In this document: piece by piece, positions 20,671 to 30,869 of the stretch | How positions within the stretch are numbered: the first letter of the stretch is position 1 | Layout of the letters: each line of letters opens with the position of its first letter | From: Hyparrhenia diplandra | Lineage: Eukaryota; Streptophyta; Magnoliopsida; Poales; Poaceae | Direction of reading: 5' to 3' | Assembly: GCA_015847255.1 (NCBI GenBank) | Contig: JADLZK010009398.1 | Location: 1-64,000 of the forward strand | DNA: 64,000 nt | The notes under the pieces: generated by a model | Told to the model about the DNA's origin: nothing | Databases searched by the model: none | Seen by the model: the letters and a program-made list of their open reading frames with translations, nothing else | Translations under genes and position numbers: made by a program

Positions 20671-21105
20671 CTACCGCACGCGGAGGCCATTGACTAAGGC
20701 TTCATATTCCGCCACATTGTTCGAGGCATGAAAGTGTAGCGATGGCATATTCGATGTGTTCCCGAGGGGTGAAATGAAAAGTAGGCCTGCTCCCCGCCCG
20801 GTCTTCATGGGAGATCCATCAAAGAACATCGCCCAACATTCGATTGGATTGGCGCCGAAGGTAAGCGTATCCGTCCCATTCTCGCGACAAAATCGGCGGG
20901 GACACAGGACTTGATGGCCTTGCGTGGAGCATATGTCAATGTCTCGCTCATGAGCTCCACCGCCATTTGGCCACCCTCCGGTGGCTTCTTTGTTGTTTAT
21001 TATCTCCCCGAGAGGAAATGCCGATACCACCGTGATTGGGTGTGCTAGGAAATAATGGCGGAGTTTTCTTTGTGCCAACACCACGCGTATAGTAACTTCT
21101 CGCAT
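20671..21105 (-). pseudogene. Tat element RNase H
   Basis: The frame reads WAMFFDGSPMKTGRGAG, then LFISPLG and HFHASNNVAEYEALVNGL, the standard Tat-type ribonuclease H blocks. The DGS aspartate and the E of AEYEAL are kept. The upstream end, LRHYFLAHPITVVSAFPL, belongs to the RT-RNase H connection. The region 20262-20591 between this and integrase carries a linker (TPKWEAYCREVRKLEEKF) typical of Tat polyproteins. Confidence 0.85.
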
Positions 21106-22100
21106 CCGAGGGTATCTCGGTTTTTGTGTCGAAAGAGTACTTCACTAATGAAGTAGACCGGTCGTTGGACTGGTAAAGAGTATCCCTCTTCTCGTCGATT
21201 CGGCGACTATGGTCGCGCTTACCACCCGAGTGGTTGCGGCGACGTAGAGGAGTGGCCGTTCTCTCGGGGTTTGGTGGCACCAACACCGTGGGTTGGTCAA
21301 TATTTTCTTCGAGGTTCGAGGGCTTTTCCTCGCCTCGACAAACCAAGTAAAGTGCTTTCGATCTTCTTTAGAAGTCTATATAGGGGTAATCCCTTCTCTC
21401 CCAACCTAGAGATGAATCCTGGCCGAGGGACGCTAGACAACCCATGAGCTTCGGACTCCTTTAAGATTGGTTATTGGCTCCATGTTGGTTCTTGCGCGAC
21501 CTTGGTCGGGTTGGCCTCAATACCCCTTTGTGAGACAATGAACCCGAGGAGCATCCCACGAGGACCCCGAACACACATTTCTCTCGGGTTGAGCTTGACA
21601 CCCTTTTCGTTTAAGCATTTGAACGTTGCCGCCAAGTCTCTAACTAGGTTCGTTGTCTTTTCGATTTTACCACTTTATTGTCAACATATGCTTCAACTAT
21701 TCGGCCTATGAGTTCGCCAAACACATGTTGCATGCATCGCTGGTAAGTGGCTCCTGCGTTCCTTAGCCCAAAAGGCATGGTAAGGTAGCAGTACATTCCA
21801 AAGGGTGTTATGAACGAAGTCGCGAGAGTTGATCGGACTCTTTCATTTTTATCTCGATGGTGGTACCCGGAGTATGCATCAAGAAAGGATAGCGTTTAAA
21901 ATCCCGCCGTGGAGTCAACGATTTGATCAATCCCGAGGTAATGGGAAAGGAACTTTGGGGCATGCTTTATTAAGACTAGTGTAGTCAACACACATACGCC
22001 ATTTTCCATTCTTTTTCTCTACTAATACAGGATTAGCTAGCCACCGGGGTGGGACGCTTCCTTGATGAACCCGCCGCCATTAGCTACGGACCTCCTCCCG
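21106..22100 (-). pseudogene. Tat element reverse transcriptase, catalytic box mutated
   Basis: On the minus strand the blocks ANPVLVEKKNGKWRMCVDYT, DAYSGYH, SFITPFGMYCYLTMPFGLR, NAGATYQRCMQHVFGELIG and RIVEAYVDN occur in order from about 22060 to 21670. The catalytic box reads YVDN rather than YVDD, the changed codon being AAT at 21677-21679. That alone should abolish polymerase activity. Additional frameshifts are present. A linker follows into RNase H. Confidence 0.85.
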
Positions 22101-22723
22101 ATGATCTTTGCGCTTGGCATCGTCGAATCGCCTCGCCCACCGCATCAGCGGTTTGGAGAGCCGGATGTCTAAAGGGAGTGCTCGGCGACTTCCCGGTATG
22201 CCCGGCATGTCCGAAGGACTCGTGCAAACGTGTTGGCGTTTGCATGGAGAAAGTCGACGAGTTAATCGTTTCCTATTTCTGGTTGAGCTCGAACCGATGG
22301 TCGCAGCCTTCTCCTCGGGACGTTTGGGATCCGTGGAATGGTCTTGGTTGCCTTGGAGGCTCGAAAGCGCCCGTGTGCCGCTGGCCTCGGGTTCCTCGCA
22401 CATCTTGTCGAAACTCTTGGAGACATCAGCTATAAGTGCCTCGGATATGGCGGTGCCTCAGCGTACTTTCGACACTTTTCGACATCGCAATTGTGCCGCG
22501 TGGTGATATGTTGAACCGGTAGTGATGACTCCGTTAGGCCTCGGCATCTTTAACTTAAGGTGTACCTGTAGTTAGGTACGACCATGAACTTGGCGTAACA
22601 TGGCCGGCCCAAAGACGGCATGGTAGATCCCTCCGAACCCGAGGACCTCAAAGTTAGGGTTTCTCGTCCGGAAGTTCGAAGGGGGTACCGAAGCAGATCG
22701 GTAAGTCAATCGCCCGAGGGGCT

Positions 22724-23111
22724 TCACTTGCTTCCAAGGGGACAATACCGTTGGCCGGCCCCCTCTGCGGATCTTTGATTTGTCAATCTTGGAGCAGTCG
22801 AGGGTTTCTCGTAGATGAGATTGAGACTACTCCCTCCGTCCATGAGGACCTTGGTTAGTTTTCGTGTTCCGATGATGGATCTACCACCAATGGGTATGCT
22901 CCGGGTTTGGGATGTGGTGCGGATGATCCTTTTGGTCGAACGTGATCGCTTGATCCGACCATTTACGAAGCTTGGGGTGGGCGGCTCCACGAGAAGACCT
23001 CACGTCGCTCCTTCTTTCTCGTCGATGCGTAGCCATATTGCTCGTCCCGCCTCCGAAGATCATGAAGCAATTGTTGACCTTTGGGAACTTGGAATCTTCT
23101 CCATCCTCCAC
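22724..23111 (-). pseudogene. Tat element protease
   Basis: The minus frames give FMIFGGGTSN, WSDQAITFDQKDHPHHIPNP, then TRKLTKVLMDGGSSLNLIYE. The LMDGGSSLN stretch is the active-site segment of Tat-type aspartic proteases, with the D-G-G form usual in this lineage. A frameshift separates the two halves. Confidence 0.8.
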
Positions 23112-23199
23112 CTCGGGCTCTTCTTTCTTCTCTTCATCTTCGGAATTGTCCCGAGCTTGTTGAAGTGTTTATGAGAGGTCTTGCATTCTTCTAAGGTAT

Positions 23200-25340
23200 G
23201 CTTGATGGATATTGATGGTTAGTGCAGGGTTTTTAAGCATGTCGTCAAACTTGCTCGGGGCGCCCCGAGGCCCCTTTCTCATCTCACGGCCGCGACAAGA
23301 TCCTCCTCGAAGTCACCCGCGCGGACCCTTGCCTCACCGCCCTTGTTCTTTTTCTTCTTTTTGGCGTCCGGGGTTTGACCCCTCGGCCCGTCCATCTCGG
23401 CGCTTCCCTTTCTTGGAAACCTGATCGAAGAGTGCTCGATGGCCTCCTCGCCACTTGCAAACTTGGTTGCAATGTCCATCAGTCGTTGGCCGGTTGGGGT
23501 TGGGCGCCCAATTTGTCGACAAGCTCGACAAGTGGTGCACGCCGGGGAAGGCTCCAATGAAGTCGAGTCCGTTACATTCGGGAGTTCGTTTCTTTGCGAG
23601 AAACGCCGGATGTAGGTGCGTAGGGATTCGTCATGCTTTTGACGGCAATTCCCGAGGTCCCGGGAGTTTCGGGTGCAAATATGTGCCTTGAAAATTCCCT
23701 CTAAAGACCTTTACTAGGTCATCCTAGCCTGAAATCTGGTTAGGTGGGAGATGCTCGAGCCATGCCCGTGCCGACTTCGGAGAGGTAGAGGGGCAGGTTG
23801 CGGATGATGACCTTGTCGCCATGGGCTCTCGCAAACCGACAGACAACCGATAATCATCAAGCGGACCTCGGGCGTGTCTCGCGGACTACTTTTCAATATG
23901 GCTCGGGGTCGGAAGCGAGGGAAGCGGCGCCCTTCGGATTTCCCCGGTAAAGACTTGAGGCCCCGGGGCCGGGTGAGTCGTTTCGCGTTTATGGCCGCCT
24001 CGGCGCTGCTCGATTCTTCCCTTAAATCAGTGGAGTTGTTGGTTATCATGCGGCCGCCCGATTGTCCTCTTGCTGGCTATAGTTCGAGGCGGTGTTCGTC
24101 GAGTCGTTGCCATACATCACGATTGGATCGATTGTCACTAGTCGCTCCCGAACGGATTGTGCGGGGCTCGGCTTTGCTCGGTTCGGGCGGAGGCTTGTCG
24201 ACCGCGCATTGGCTCTTGATGTCTTGAGGTGGCATAGTTCCCGAAAGCCGAGCTCGCCTTGTTGGATTTGCGGCTTTATCGAGGAGTTCCTTGAGCCCAT
24301 CACGTAGCCTCCTCCCTTCGGTGGTTGAGGGTTCGGGCATTTCCCGAATGAGCATTGCAGATGCAGCTACGTTAAGGCTGGCGCGGTTGAAGGGAGCCGG
24401 CACCCTCGGGGGACGTGAGTTGTTCTCGGTATTGGCCTGGCCGCTCGGGACTTGAGGTGCTCGCGGGTTTCTTGCTCGTGAGCCGCGCGTTCGACGGATG
24501 GTTTGCTCTAATCGTCGTGACGCGTTCAGCCCTCGGCTTGAAGTCGGGCTTCAATGTCCTCAGACGACGTGTTTTGCCCAACGGGGGCTGCAACCGACGC
24601 ACCGGGGCTGAGGCTGCTGGTGTCGGGGCGAACACGCCGTCGCGGCGGGACTTCTCGCGTCGTCATCACTTTCTTCGGTCGATGAAGTTGACCATCTACG
24701 AGCTCAATGTTATAGCATTTCGAAGGGGTCATAATATTCATTATTGAAAAACCAAATTCGTAATCTACGACCACACGTCGCCCTAGGGGATACCCTAAAC
24801 TTAGATGTTCATCATGGATCTCCCGAAAGTAGGAGCCGACCATCCCTTGGTGAGGGGGTATCTTCGCCCATTGGCAATGTGTCGCCCCCGGTTTGGACTA
24901 AAGCAAGACGAGGAGAGTCTTCATAGTGTCCCTGCGCCCACCGCACGTGTACCCCCGGGTACGGGAACTCCTGGTTCGCCGCGACACCGTAGTGATGGAC
25001 CGGCGGCGTGGTGGTCGCCGTACCCAATGCCTCGTGGATGGGCGTTGTTGTCGCACGGGCGCTGACGCCCATATGTAAGCTTCCGGTAGACGAATGGGTG
25101 CTCGCCGTGGGGCTCATGGGCTCTCCATTGCCCCCGTTCTCCTCCTATGGGCGCCATTGTGGCGGTCACGCTGCCACGGCGAGCCGCTTCCTCTTCCCCG
25201 TCGGTGTCGACGAGCACGGGGAAGAGGTCGTAGTTGAAGCTACGCCGACGCGTCGTCGTCGCCGATTCGCGCTCCCGTGGCGGCGTCCATGATGTCGATT
25301 GCGCCCCTTGGTGGTTGGGAGCGGTTATCTTCCGATCCAT
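23200..25340 (-). pseudogene. Tat element gag, frameshifted
   Basis: Reading from 25340 leftwards, the N-terminal part is low-complexity and charged. Near 24077-24403 a MPEPSTTEGRRLRDGLKELL region follows. The capsid-like domain is scattered over 23455-24050, and GAFLAGVHHLSSLSTNWA plus DIATKFASGEEAIEHS mark its C-terminal part at 23280-23600, followed by a lysine-rich tail (KKKKKNKGG). Gag would package the RNA. The frame changes repeatedly. Confidence 0.65.
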
Positions 25341-25500
25341 TCGGAAGGAGATTACTTGGATGTTGTGATCTAGCGGCGTGAACTCGAGGCCGCCCGGTGC
25401 GGCAACATTCCCGTCCTTCTTCGTGATCCGATGAATAGGACGGGAAGGTGAGCGATGTCACCATCTAGGTTTTTGGGAAGTGATCTTTTGCACGCGCTCC

Positions 25501-25515
25501 CTACCGGGGCGCCAA
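25501..25515 (-). promoter_or_regulatory. Primer binding site of the Tat element
   Basis: On the minus strand the sequence just inside the 5' LTR is TTGGCGCCCCGGTAGGG. This resembles the TGGCGC... tRNA primer sites of many plant gypsy elements. It fixes the element as minus-oriented. Confidence 0.7.
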
Positions 25516-25516
25516 C

Positions 25517-27007
25517 CGCCGGTGTTTTGAGAACCGGGGTATCCCAAGCACCGCAATAATATATAGGCTGGCGCTTCCCCGCCGGATGGCGTGTGTGCGA
25601 AGCCGGAAGACGAGGCGTTTATCCCGGTTCAGCCATGGGGCCCTACGTCCGGCCAGTGTGTCTCTTTCGTGTTACTCGCACCAATTGTGCACAAGAACCA
25701 AGGCGGTTACAAGATGTTCTTGGGAATGAAGTAGGATTTCAACCGGGATGAACCGCTAAGTGTGAAAACCTAGTTCATGGGAGTCCCTTCTAGTATGGCA
25801 TTACTCCCCTTTTTATAGTGTAAAGGAGAGATAATGTATACAATACGTGTCATGTACAAATGCTAACGTGTCTACTATCCGTGAACATTAGGCATGCCAT
25901 GCCCGAGCCCGGACCTCCGGGTTCTCATAAGGGAGTACCCTAGTGTGGACGCGTGTCTTGGAGTCTCTTGTGTTCGCGTGTCCGTCGCCCGAGGGAAGGG
26001 GGGTCCCGAGGGCCAAATGGTGACCCTCGGATCCCCTTATGGTCCACGATTGGCTTTGGTCCGCCATGGTGTGGTGTCAACGCCCCGAGGGTCCTTGGAC
26101 TCGCGGTCGCGGTCATGAAGCCGCAAGCAAATAAACGAGAGAGTTGTGTTTCCCCGTGCGGGGTGACGTGTGTAATAATCGTACCTTTATGTCCCGGCCA
26201 ACGGGGATGCGAGGAGATAACGTGTCGGATGAATTGACAGGGGCAATCGACGCCCGTTATCATGGCTTCGTGAAGCGCGGCGCACGCGGCTGCTCCTACT
26301 ACTAGTTCGACTTCCCAAGGCGCGCCCGAGGTGGTGTTCCTTGGGAGAGAGAGAAGAGAGAGAGAGGAGCCAATAGCCGAGGTCCTCTATCCCCGGGCGA
26401 GGCGGAGAAGTCTTACCCGAGGGTTATGGTCCCCCGGGCAGGCGAGGATCGCCTCGAGAGACCCCGTGTCCTCGAGGCGGAACTTAGTCCCCGAGGCTTT
26501 GCCCCTCGGGTCGAGTAAGTCGTGGTAAAAGCAAGCTATCCCGGGCCGGCGGCCGTAGTACGCAGCGGATTTTGGCCCGTATGTGGATGGGCTTCAATAA
26601 GCCTATTGGGGATTGTCTTCCCTAGATTTGTGATGACTCTGTTGGTCCTCATTCTCTTTATTTGAGAGATTTTGCCCGGGCCCTCCCCGGCCTAACGGGG
26701 CAATTTTGGTAAGTTGGGCCTTGCCAAGTGAGTGTTTGGAGAGAGGCTGCCTTGGGCTTCTAAAGGGGCCCAAGAGAGCTTTCCATATATTAAGTCCTTC
26801 TTAGCGAGTCTCATGGGCTTGGGGCCGGCCTTCATTCTTTTCTCGGCGATTCTTAGGCCCAAAACGCATCTTAGGTCAGCCAACTCCGGTGTCATCTCTC
26901 CGTCGGTCCTTCTTTTTTTTGGGCCATGAGGCTACGCCATGCTTCATGGGCCTATTTTCCTTATGGGCCGATTATTTTCCTTATGGGCCGATTATTTTCG
27001 CCCGACA
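25517..27007 (-). repeat. 5' LTR of the Tat element
   Basis: The plus-strand sequence from GGTGTTTTGAGAACC to CGCCCGACA mirrors 12094-13563. It carries one extra feature, a 22-bp tandem duplication (TTTTCCTTATGGGCCGATTA twice, about 26955-26999) absent from the other LTR. On the element strand the LTR starts TGTCGGGCG at 27007. Confidence 0.85.
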
Positions 27008-28299
27008 AAGCATTGGTCTTACAAGAGGTTGCATATTTGTTACTTATAAAAATTAACTGTTAGATGGCTAGACGTGATCTTCCACCGCCGGAAGTCATAG
27101 GTTTCTTCGGGTATTTAACTTCGTTTGGATTTGATCATCCAAGGTTGCCAAACGCGTCACGCCATCATCCATCAATTGCATGCAACCCTATATGTTTCCC
27201 ATAAATCAATTTGTAACATACATTTGTATAAGTATATATGTACATTTATGTGATTTTTAAAAATACCACAGGTAATTGACCACATCACTTGGCTTTAAAG
27301 ACACTCTCATACTTTGGGGTTCAGCAAGTCAATGTGATGAAGGTTCATGATTTGAATCATGAATTAGGCCCACTAGTCCATTGTGGAATTAGCTTTTTGA
27401 TCACCCCTAGGAGAGGTAGAAATCTTGTACAGATATCGAGGTAGGAGTAAAAGTAGCTGCGGACCAGCCGCTGGTTGGTTGAAAAAATATCTTTGTCATG
27501 ACATGTGTAAATAAGCTTCATGAATCGAAATTGGCTACACCCTGCCTACATTCTCCTCATTGTTGATACATGCTAAAAGGAGGAACATGCGCCATGACGC
27601 TGCGAGACTTTGTGCAGAGATGGCTCGGATCAACCAAAATAATGTGGTAATTAATCTGAAGTTGAACACATAGTTTATATCTAGATATATATGTTAATTT
27701 GTCACCTTAGCTGCAAAGCATGTTTCTCATAAACCTTTTGTGCCAATAATTACAGGTGGTTGTGCATGACTCTACCTACACTGGGTGCAACTATGAATCC
27801 ATTCTAACCCGCACAATGGCTCGATTGGGTTAATTTGGAGATATGCTACTGAAAAGGCCAACACTCACTACAAATGGATATCAGGCAAAGGTGCTTGCAA
27901 CTAAGATTAGAGACCCACCACTGCTCGAGTATGGTTAACTATTGTTAGTGCACCATGTCGTCAGTAGGTGTGAAGCAAAGGAACAAGTACTAGTTAGAAC
28001 TTTGCTATACATTTCTGAGTGTTTTTTGATTCCGCATCGGTGACCTACACTTCACCGACTTAGTTATAGAAGATTGTTAGTGAGCTTGTAGTATTAGTTG
28101 AAAATCTTTTTGATTGTAATGATGACTTGTTTTAAATTATGAGAGTTTGTATGAATTTGATGATCATTGTAATATATAAGTTCCTAATTTTGTTTTATTT
28201 TTAATCAGTTTGAATTTTATTAGACAAAAATTCTAATTTTGTGTGAATTTTAATCAATGCAAATAAACTGCAAAACGGAAATTATATATATAAAGATGT
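27008..28299. other. Non-coding spacer, nothing firmly recognised
   Basis: No long ORF or known element domain is seen. The segment lies between the Tat element and a CACTA-like terminus and probably belongs to the element that hosted the Tat insertion. CACTACAAATGG at about 27868 resembles a CACTA start, but its next bases do not match the terminus at 28478. Confidence 0.3.
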
Positions 28300-28304
28300 T
28301 TACA

Positions 28305-28478
28305 ATCCCGGTTGGTTATTTGAACCGGGATTGAATGGTGCCCACGTGGCGGTGGCATGGTGCCCGCCTGGAGCCTCATTTAGAACCAGTTCGTTAAACC
28401 CAGATGGGCAACCCCGGTTGCGTAACCGGGACCAAAGGGGGTTACGAACCGGTAGTGCATGTCTTTCGTGTACTAGTG
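28305..28478 (-). repeat. CACTA-type terminus and subterminal repeats
   Basis: The segment ends in GTGTACTAGTG at 28478 (complement CACTAGTACACGAAAGAC). Inside it AATCCCGGTT/AACCGGGATT form a perfect inverted repeat at 28305-28333, with more CCGGTT units near 28410-28450 (CCCCGGTTGCG, ACCGGGACCAAAG). The ACCGGGACCAAAGG type is common in grass CACTA elements. It lies 450 bp downstream of the LCAT gene's stop codon. Confidence 0.65.
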
Positions 28479-28928
28479 CTACCATCTTGCCCATCACTAA
28501 ATTATCTTGGGATAATCTTGAGTATCAACAGCTAGCATCCATCCCAAGGTTTTCGAGGTACATATAGAAGCTCCGACAAAACTGCTCACTCCTTAGCTTC
28601 CCTAACGAGATCTTTTAGCAGTTCTTCCTTTTCACTTTTTTTCTGTTCATGCTCTTCTCATGAGACCTTTTGCCTAATACAATCAAGCGCGTTCTTTGCA
28701 TTGTAAACTGGACCTTGTTATCTCTGCACATGCACACTGCTCTTGATCCAATTTAAGCAAGGTTCTTATATGAGAACGACAGAGACCTTGCATTTTGTCC
28801 AGTTAACTCTGTAATATAATTTATTTATGAATATAATTAATAATGTGTCCAGACGGCCAGTGATTGAATTCATTTATTACACACAAGATATCTGACTCAT
28901 CATCAATAGAACTCACGTACGTGTGGGT
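28479..28928. other. LCAT-like gene 3' flank
   Basis: AT-rich sequence between the CACTA terminus and the LCAT stop codon. Apart from the poly(A) signal noted separately I see no gene. Confidence 0.5.
28873..28878 (-). terminator. Candidate poly(A) signal of the LCAT-like gene
   Basis: AATAAA on the minus strand lies 51 bp beyond the stop codon, a plausible near-upstream element for plant polyadenylation. The motif is common in AT-rich DNA, so support is moderate. Confidence 0.4.
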
Positions 28929-30461
28929 CTATGAAGGAATCCGGTTTGCTTCCAAAATTTCCTGAACGACCCTCTTTACCGCCCATTCCTCTGTGATAAG
29001 CCCACAGTGGTCTCCCCCTTCAATCTTGATGGACTTGAATTGCTTCTTCTGTCCGGGTTGACGACTCATCTGCTTGTCAAACGCCAGCATACTGATCAAA
29101 TTGACAAGCCCATCTCCATCTCCATACACTATTTCCGGGGACAGGTCGTAGTTGCTGTCCCAGTACACCAGTTGCTTCGGAGTCCTCACGCCCACTCCAT
29201 TGATGCACGTCATAGGCACCATGGGTGCCTTGGAGTAGTTCATCTTGGGTGCCATCCGCCTCCTGAAAGCCTCAACGCCGTCACGGAAGCCGATGTCGCA
29301 GAGGAAGTCCTCCGTGTCATACGCCGAGTAGTTCCGCCGCCGGGTTATCACAAGTGGTTTGTGGTCGAAGACATTTGGGGACGGCAGATCCACGAGGCCA
29401 ATCTCGAACCTCCTCCACATCGCCCTCAAAGACAGCATGGTAGCTTGGACGTAGCTCATGCTCATCATATGTGGCCCGGAGGCAATGTTTAGTGCCTGAA
29501 ATAGGATGCCCGTGGAGAGCACAGGCGCCACCAGGACGAGGTGCTTGATGTACTCATCCCTCCACGCCGGCGGTGTGTTCCTGAGGAACTCGAGGGCGAC
29601 CATTCCTCCGTAGCTATGGCCAAAGATGATGACCTTCTTCGTCTTGTTGCCATGCTTCTTGCTGGCGGCTTCGACGAGAGACTTGAGCTGTTTGAAGTAG
29701 CGTGAGTAGACCTCAGATCGCTGGCCCGGCACGGGAGGAGCGTAGCGCCAGTCGTATGGGGCTCCAAACAACGTATCTCCGTCATGGTATCCGACTCTCT
29801 CCAGGCCTTCTCTCACGTAGTCAACGCACTGTTTTCTACAAAAAGGAAACACATGAGGGATCACTCCCTACTGAGCTTTTATTTCAAAAACTGAAAAGAT
29901 CTTACAATCTTCATGAAACATAGAAAGAAAATCAAGGCTATTACACATATAGGCCATAATTTAATCTGTGGTTGGTTGATAAGCATTTTTTGCTCTCAGA
30001 TTAAGTGTGGCAGGATTAGTTAGAACAGAGTGCAGCAGGATTACGTACGGGTTAAGAGGGTCCTTACTGTGGAACCCTCTTGCTGAGCCGAAGTTGGGGA
30101 CGCGCATCTCGACTCCGGGCAGGTTCCGGTAATCGTTGATGGCAGGGTCGTAGATGAGGCGCATCTGCTCCAGGAAGCAATCCACGTAGTCATGAGCCGC
30201 CAGGTCTGAAACGTTGTTCCACAGGCCGAACCATCCCTTCCCCTTCATTGCGCCGCAGCGTGGCTCTGACGGTCGGTACGCCTCGGTGAGCCGTGCCTCC
30301 AGGTCGCTGCACATCGCCCCAGGCAGCAGAATGACCGGGTGGAGCTCGCTGCCGACGCCGGCGTCTTTGGATAGGTGGCCTGGCGAGAGGTAATCACGGA
30401 GGGCCGATGGGAGCACAAGGAGGAGAAGCAGAGGCAGCACAAGAGGAGTAGACAACGCCAT
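28929..30461 (-). CDS. Lecithin:cholesterol acyltransferase-like protein 1 (two exons)
   Basis: The gene has exon 1 at 30461-30045 (139 codons) and exon 2 at 29828-28929 (299 codons plus stop). The donor GTAATC and acceptor CAG keep phase 0 and join ...DPLNPY to CVDYVREGL, giving 438 residues, close to the usual ~430 for plant LCAT-like 1. The N-terminus is hydrophobic (LVLPLLLLLVLP), a likely signal peptide or anchor. The family block ELHPVILLPG is followed by the esterase nucleophile in GHSYGG (Ser211), the Asp in GDGDGLV (about Asp378) and the His in GGDHCGL (His413), a complete Ser-Asp-His triad. The protein should be a lipid acyl hydrolase/acyltransferase of the alpha/beta-hydrolase fold. 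The true substrate in plants is uncertain. No frameshift is seen. An alternative junction one frame-neutral codon longer is possible. Confidence 0.9.
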
Positions 30462-30869
30462 GGATCGGAGGGAAAGTCTGCTGATGTGTGGCTGATTCCT
30501 AACTGTTAGCTGGAAGACATGACTCGTTACAAGATCATAGTCTAAGCGGCAAGCACCAACATCCTCGGTACATATGATTGCGCTCGAGCACCTACTACCG
30601 ATGGCGATTAGTCAGTGTGGTGACTGAGTTAGCACGGATGGCGAACTGCCTAGCGTACCCACATGCATAGCATCTACGTACACTCCAGCTGTATCTGCGC
30701 GTCCTGTCAAATCTCAAACACTGTGATCGGCAAGCTGAAAGTCCAACAACCGTCGTGGCACCGCCAGTGCTACAGAATTGATTTTATAAAAAAATTAATC
30801 ATGGTGGGCCACCCATTTGTCCTCCACATTAATGTCTCGATTAATAGTGGATATTTCTTTATTTACTGT
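30462..30869. other. LCAT-like gene upstream region
   Basis: Upstream of the ATG on the minus strand. A weak TATA-like TTTATAAAATC lies at about 30780-30792, some 320 bp before the start codon. No other element is recognised. A Mutator-like element begins within a few hundred bases. Confidence 0.3.

Larger units (their letters stand above)
12094..27007 (-). mobile_element. Tat-lineage Ty3/gypsy retrotransposon (14.9 kb) with antisense ORF
   Basis: The element reads right to left: 5' LTR 25517-27007, primer binding site 25501-25515, gag, protease, RT, RNase H, integrase, a long 3' region with an opposite-strand ORF (14690-18110), polypurine tract and 3' LTR 12094-13563. Both LTRs are about 1.5 kb and similar along their full length. 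GCATT precedes the left LTR (12089-12093) and recurs two bases past the right LTR (27010-27014), so it may be the target duplication with a small boundary indel. The domain order, the LMDGGSSLNLIY protease motif and the antisense ORF point to the Tat lineage (RIRE2/Grande/Retand group). Every protein is frameshifted. Confidence 0.85.

Noticed and set aside
27868..27880. CACTACAAATGG as the left terminus of the element ending at 28478
   Set aside because: Only the first six bases agree with the terminus CACTAGTACACG. The following bases differ and no target duplication fits.
29007..29492. 161-codon plus-strand ORF
   Set aside because: It is the exact antisense of LCAT exon 2, whose catalytic motifs explain the sequence. 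The frame is open only because of GC-rich third positions.
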